A stretch of 64,000 bases of DNA from Chrysoperla carnea (taxonomy: Eukaryota; Arthropoda; Insecta; Neuroptera; Chrysopidae): positions 6,250,983 to 6,314,982 of the forward strand of contig NC_058337.1 of the NCBI RefSeq assembly GCF_905475395.1, in the 5' to 3' direction. How positions within the stretch are numbered: the first letter of the stretch is position 1; each line of letters opens with the position of its first letter. This document shows, in pieces, positions 60,286 through 64,000 of this stretch. The notes beneath the pieces were generated by a model. The model was not told the origin of the DNA. It saw only the letters and a list, made by a program, of their open reading frames with translations, and searched no databases. Position numbers and translations under genes: made by a program.

Positions 60286-61185
60286 CAGGCCTGTGCGCAC
60301 GGGTGGGTTTTTGTGGGTTAAAACCTCTCCCATTGAGAATCTCTCACAAATATTTGATTTAACAATATAGCCCTGTAAATACACTCATTTATGAAACTCA
60401 TTTCCAATGACTAGTCACATATTTATGCATATTTTGCGCTCGGTACATTCTTTCACTATGTTCTTGAGTCGATTACACTTCAAACAAAAAATCTGGATTT
60501 TGACGAGGCTATCGAACTGTGGTTGATTCTGCAAAACAGATTTTGATTAAAAAAAGGAGGAAACCTTGCAAAGGAGTTTAACAAAATTTTCAAAACCGTA
60601 TGCGATACCGGCGATAACAGACACATCTTAACAGACTCAACGCTCGAGTGTACAGACTGATTTTGCTTGTCTCTTTTTCATCAAAATGGAAAATTTTGAT
60701 GAAGGCTCTGGGGTTCAACTTTTTGAACTATTCAATAATTCACTATGATTTCTGTGACATCTAGGTCGACGAATTTAAGTTTTTACGAAAACGCATTGCC
60801 GGACGGGACGTCCAAAATTCACTCTAATCACTCGATAATTGGAATAAAGATACATTTCCAAATTGCAACCATATGATTCGCGTTCTACCAATTTTGCCTG
60901 TGACGACAGTATCCAATGAAACGCTCCTTTTTAACTTTGGCTCAATAAACATCGCGGTGTAGAGGTAGATGCACACAAAGTTTTGGAAAAGTTTTTTCTA
61001 TACGTCTCAGAATTATGTTTTTCTGTACGTCACTATTGAAAAATAGTGACTGAATATCACATTTTGGTTGAATAAAATGTTATTTTACTCAAAAAAAGAG
61101 TTTCTTGTTTTTATTGACTTTATGAGCTAACAAGATAAACAAAAGTTTGAACCCCTCCCTTGGATAATTCCTACGCACGGGCCTG
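60286..61185 (+). mobile_element. 900-bp hAT element with perfect TSD
   Basis: Ends CAGGCCTGTGCG and CGCACGGGCCTG, flanked by the exact 8-bp duplication GTACAGAT (60278-60285, 61186-61193). A second hAT family, different from the CAGTG one. Near 60855-60965 the plus strand reads FPNCNHMIRVLPILPVTTVS, the stretch just before the hAT dimerisation motif, followed by a broken motif and a stop. Confidence 0.9.
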
Positions 61186-61193
61186 GTACAGAT

Positions 61194-62109
61194 TCATTTT
61201 ATACATTGTATAAGTAAGAAAGGATATTTTTCAATTCAACCACTAAGGCGAGCAAATGGGACATAGGTCCAACTGTCCTAGAAGTAGGAGTTTAGCTGGG
61301 TAGGCTAAGCTAAGGGGCTAGCGGGTGGGGTAACCAATAGTATCAGCTATTTATAATCAAATAAATTAATTAGAAACGTGAGTATTTGTGTTTTTTACTT
61401 TTTTTTTCCGGAAAACAATCAAGTAAGTATTTAATTCAATATTAATGAATTTCACCTCCTAGTAAGTTAGAAATTTGGGTACCATTCTCAGCCTATGTTA
61501 CTGCTTGAAATCACTGCCTTTCAGGTTGAAATTGTCTCGAAATAACTTATAAATCCCAATTTATTCGAAATTTGGATATCATTCTCAACCGTCTTCGAAA
61601 ACAACTTTGAAAATTCATTTTACATGTGCCGTAATATGACATAAAGTACTCCTTAAAGCACATGCAATGTGGTACATGAAGTACAATAAACTAATGCTGT
61701 ATATCTTACTAAAATAAATTTGTTAAGCTTATGCAGATCCTGCGTTATGAGTTTTTCTCTACATTTGTATACAGAATAAGAAGCAAAATGATTTTAAATA
61801 ATAATAATAATAATATTATATTTTTTTATATTAACTTAAAAAAAAAAAAAAACAACGTATACAGTTTATATTTGAAATGAAGTAAATATTCAGTCAGACA
61901 AAATAAAAAGATAAAATTTATTTTAAGTACAGTAAAATGATAGCTATACATATACAGATTTTTACATATAATATACATCGTGTTTTAGTTATTCAAAAAT
62001 GTTAGTAAATTCAAACTATTCATTATTCATACTAAAGCGACTAAAACTGCAATCCTTAAAATCCATAAATTAACATTTTTTTAAATCTTTTATTGCGTTA
62101 ATAACTGAT
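61194..62109. other. intergenic with microsatellite
   Basis: (AAT)n near 61798-61815; otherwise AT-rich with no gene. Confidence 0.4.
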
Positions 62110-62117
62110 GATCTGAT

Positions 62118-62718
62118 CAGTGCCGGATTTACCTCTGACGGGGCCCCAAGCAACCTCAGGTTTTTGGGGCCCTCATTGTAAAATATCCCCCCCCCCCTCC
62201 GATATTTCAAAATAATGAATAACTAGTTAATCTTGCATAATCAATATATTTAACAGTTAACTTATAATTTACTATCTAAATTACAACTTTTTTCTATTTT
62301 TCTCAGTCGCAAATTGATGAATGACATCATCAAAGTCAAGTTTTTCAAGCTTGTCTTTTTCGATAAACAGTAAGCTTAAATCACTAACTTTTTCTTGACA
62401 CATCGATGAGCGTAAATAATTTTTGACGCGTTTTAATGCGCTGAACGATCTCTCCCCTGTACTATTAGTTATCGGTATTGTAAGGAATAGCCTGATGAGG
62501 CATTCAACATTTGGAAACGCTGAAAACAGTTCATCCTTGAAAATGATTTGGTACAATATATATATTGTTGACATGGATTTTTTCTTTTTTTCATGTGTTA
62601 TTTATTTATTTTTTTCAAATTTTCGAATATGTTTTCAAAATTTTCCATTTATTGGGGCCCCTGTCCAAGCGGGGCCCCAAGCAATTGCTTCCTTTGCTTC
62701 CCGGTTAATCCAACACTG
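62118..62718 (-). mobile_element. 601-bp hAT element with perfect TSD
   Basis: Ends CAGTGCCGGATTTACC and GGTTAATCCAACACTG, flanked by the exact 8-bp duplication GATCTGAT (62110-62117, 62719-62726). GGGGCCCC blocks sit near both ends, as in the 12095 element. Holds a minus-strand transposase tail. Confidence 0.94.
62281..62574 (-). pseudogene. hAT transposase C-terminal tail
   Basis: Reads FPNVECLIRLFLTIPITNS, then TGERSFSALKRVKNYLRSSM and DDVIHQFATEKNRKKL: the dimerisation end of the same transposase type as at 58168, with intact frame but no catalytic domain. Confidence 0.85.
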
Positions 62719-62726
62719 GATCTGAT

Positions 62727-63745
62727 GAAAAAAATAACTTTTTAAAATTACATTTTAACGTAAAATATGAATTTTAATATTTTTTTTTATTAAGGAGATA
62801 TGCAAGAATTGAGTACTACTAGGGATTTCAATAAAACTTTATAAATACATTTTTTGATTAATAAAGTTTCCAAAAATCACAAAAAATTCCTAGGTCATCG
62901 GGCTTTTTATTATTATTTTATCGTTCAAAAAATGATGAATCATATAGGTTATCCTTTTCAATTGGATTTCTATATCATAAAATTTATAGAGTGTGATAAA
63001 AAACTATCAAAAATATTTAGACAATCTTGTATTTTATAATAATACCATCCAAATATAAGGTTAAGGATTATATAACAACAAAATTTTATTTTATTATGAA
63101 GTCATTGAAGATCCATTATTTGATGAACATTTGACGACTATAGTTAGAGTAATGATGATTGAAGAGCGATATCTATATTATCAAATTTATAAGTATCACT
63201 TGCACACAATATATTGTATATTGTTGTAGTTGCGTGCAAAACATATACAATCATCTTAAATGATTGATAAATGTACATTTGGTATTATAGAAAAATGAGA
63301 CTTCAATCGTAACTCGGATGTCGAATTTATTGTTATCGTATTTTCGATGCTTCTTTGTCTGTCGTATTTGTTTAAAGAAAACAGCTGACAATGCAGTCAA
63401 AGATTCGGAAGTCGAAAAGATTTTTTTTTTATAGCAACGTAATATTTTACAACCCTGTCGGCAGGCAGTTGCAATTTTCATTTTCCCGTATTGTGTTATC
63501 AATCACCCTTTTAAAATATATAGCAAGCAAAAAAAAATCATTGAAAACTTTTCTATTTAATTTATGCAAACGATAAATGTACATATCTTTGACATTCGAG
63601 CCACGATTTAAAACTGAAATTTGTATAAAATTGACAATTTAGAAAAAAAATCTGTAATTACCCATTTGAACTTTATAAAATATTTTCGAAGATTTTTTTT
63701 TTTCAATTTTATATAAACTCTAAAATTTTATTTTTTAGCTTTTTA
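62727..63745. other. intergenic, no supported gene
   Basis: Open frames at 62854-63039 and about 63100-63230 have mildly coding-looking composition, but no start or splice signals tie them together. Left uncalled. Confidence 0.4.
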
Positions 63746-64000
63746 GCAATCTTTGGGGGCTACAAACCTTGACTAACGGTTTCTTCGGTAGGTAGCAGGT
63801 AATCAGGGGCGCAGTACCCGAGCTCTCTCACGTTAAAGTATAAAAGCTGAAATTCACACAGAGTGTTCAAATGACCATTTTAAGTCAATATTGAAAAAGA
63901 CATCAATCCATCCAACTAACATTAGAAGACATATCGGTCAAATATTCAATAAGTAAATCGTCATAGTTGTATAAGTCATAAACGGTTAGTGATACAAAAA
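63746..64000 (+). mobile_element. F-family long-inverted-repeat element F3, cut by window end
   Basis: Matches F1 from CTTTGGGGGCTACAAACC onward (about 13345 in F1) to the window edge. The outer 85 bp or so of the arm is missing on the left. The rest continues beyond the window. Confidence 0.85.

Noticed and set aside
62854..63230. Possible exons (61 codons, then about 43 codons)
   Set aside because: Mildly coding composition, but no start, no shared splice phase and very high AT content; chance frames cannot be excluded.

Overview
This is an AT-rich, repeat-dense piece of an animal nuclear genome, almost certainly from an insect. The grounds are split genes with GT-AG introns, a many-LRR membrane protein resembling Drosophila artichoke, jockey-like non-LTR retrotransposon remnants, Helitrons, hAT elements and foldback elements. 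The insect order cannot be settled from the sequence. I see no bacterial, viral or organellar genes and no CRISPR array.

Host genes. (1) 2029-6750, plus strand: seven coding exons whose splice phases all agree give a 455-residue secreted protein with two EGF-like modules and an unfamiliar C-terminal part. I do not recognise the family. (2) 12623-23072, minus strand: five coding exons, again phase-consistent, give a protein of about 1378 residues with signal peptide, LRRNT, about 40 LRRs, LRRCT, FN3-like region, one transmembrane helix and a short tail, best called an artichoke (atk) homologue. The two genes are tail to tail. Between them, at 7989-8211, is a compact heat-shock-type promoter (heat-shock elements, TATA box, initiator) with no coding region after it.

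The rest, about 23-64 kb, is mostly mobile DNA. The commonest element, called family A here, is about 560 bp with some 19 whole or partial copies. Its anatomy (T-to-T insertion, asymmetric inverted repeats, central GTCC microsatellite, 3' stem-loop) fits a Helentron-type non-autonomous element. Three copies at 37.0-39.5 kb record an unequal crossover. Four hAT elements keep exact 8-bp target duplications (12095, 57955, 60286, 62118). Two TTAA-flanked families (31.8/42.7/50.8 kb and 40.2 kb), an 891-bp long-inverted-repeat element (13.3, 44.9 and 63.7 kb), two bounded Helitrons (20.5, 47.5 kb), jockey-like fragments (10.3, 46.5 kb) and a tRNA-like Pol III unit in a duplicated segment (25.7 and 27.2 kb) make up most of the remainder.

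The introns of the artichoke-like gene have absorbed many of these elements, several within 40-80 nt of splice sites. At 9.6-11.5 kb three elements are nested one inside another. Exon boundaries were read by eye from phase and consensus and have no transcript support.
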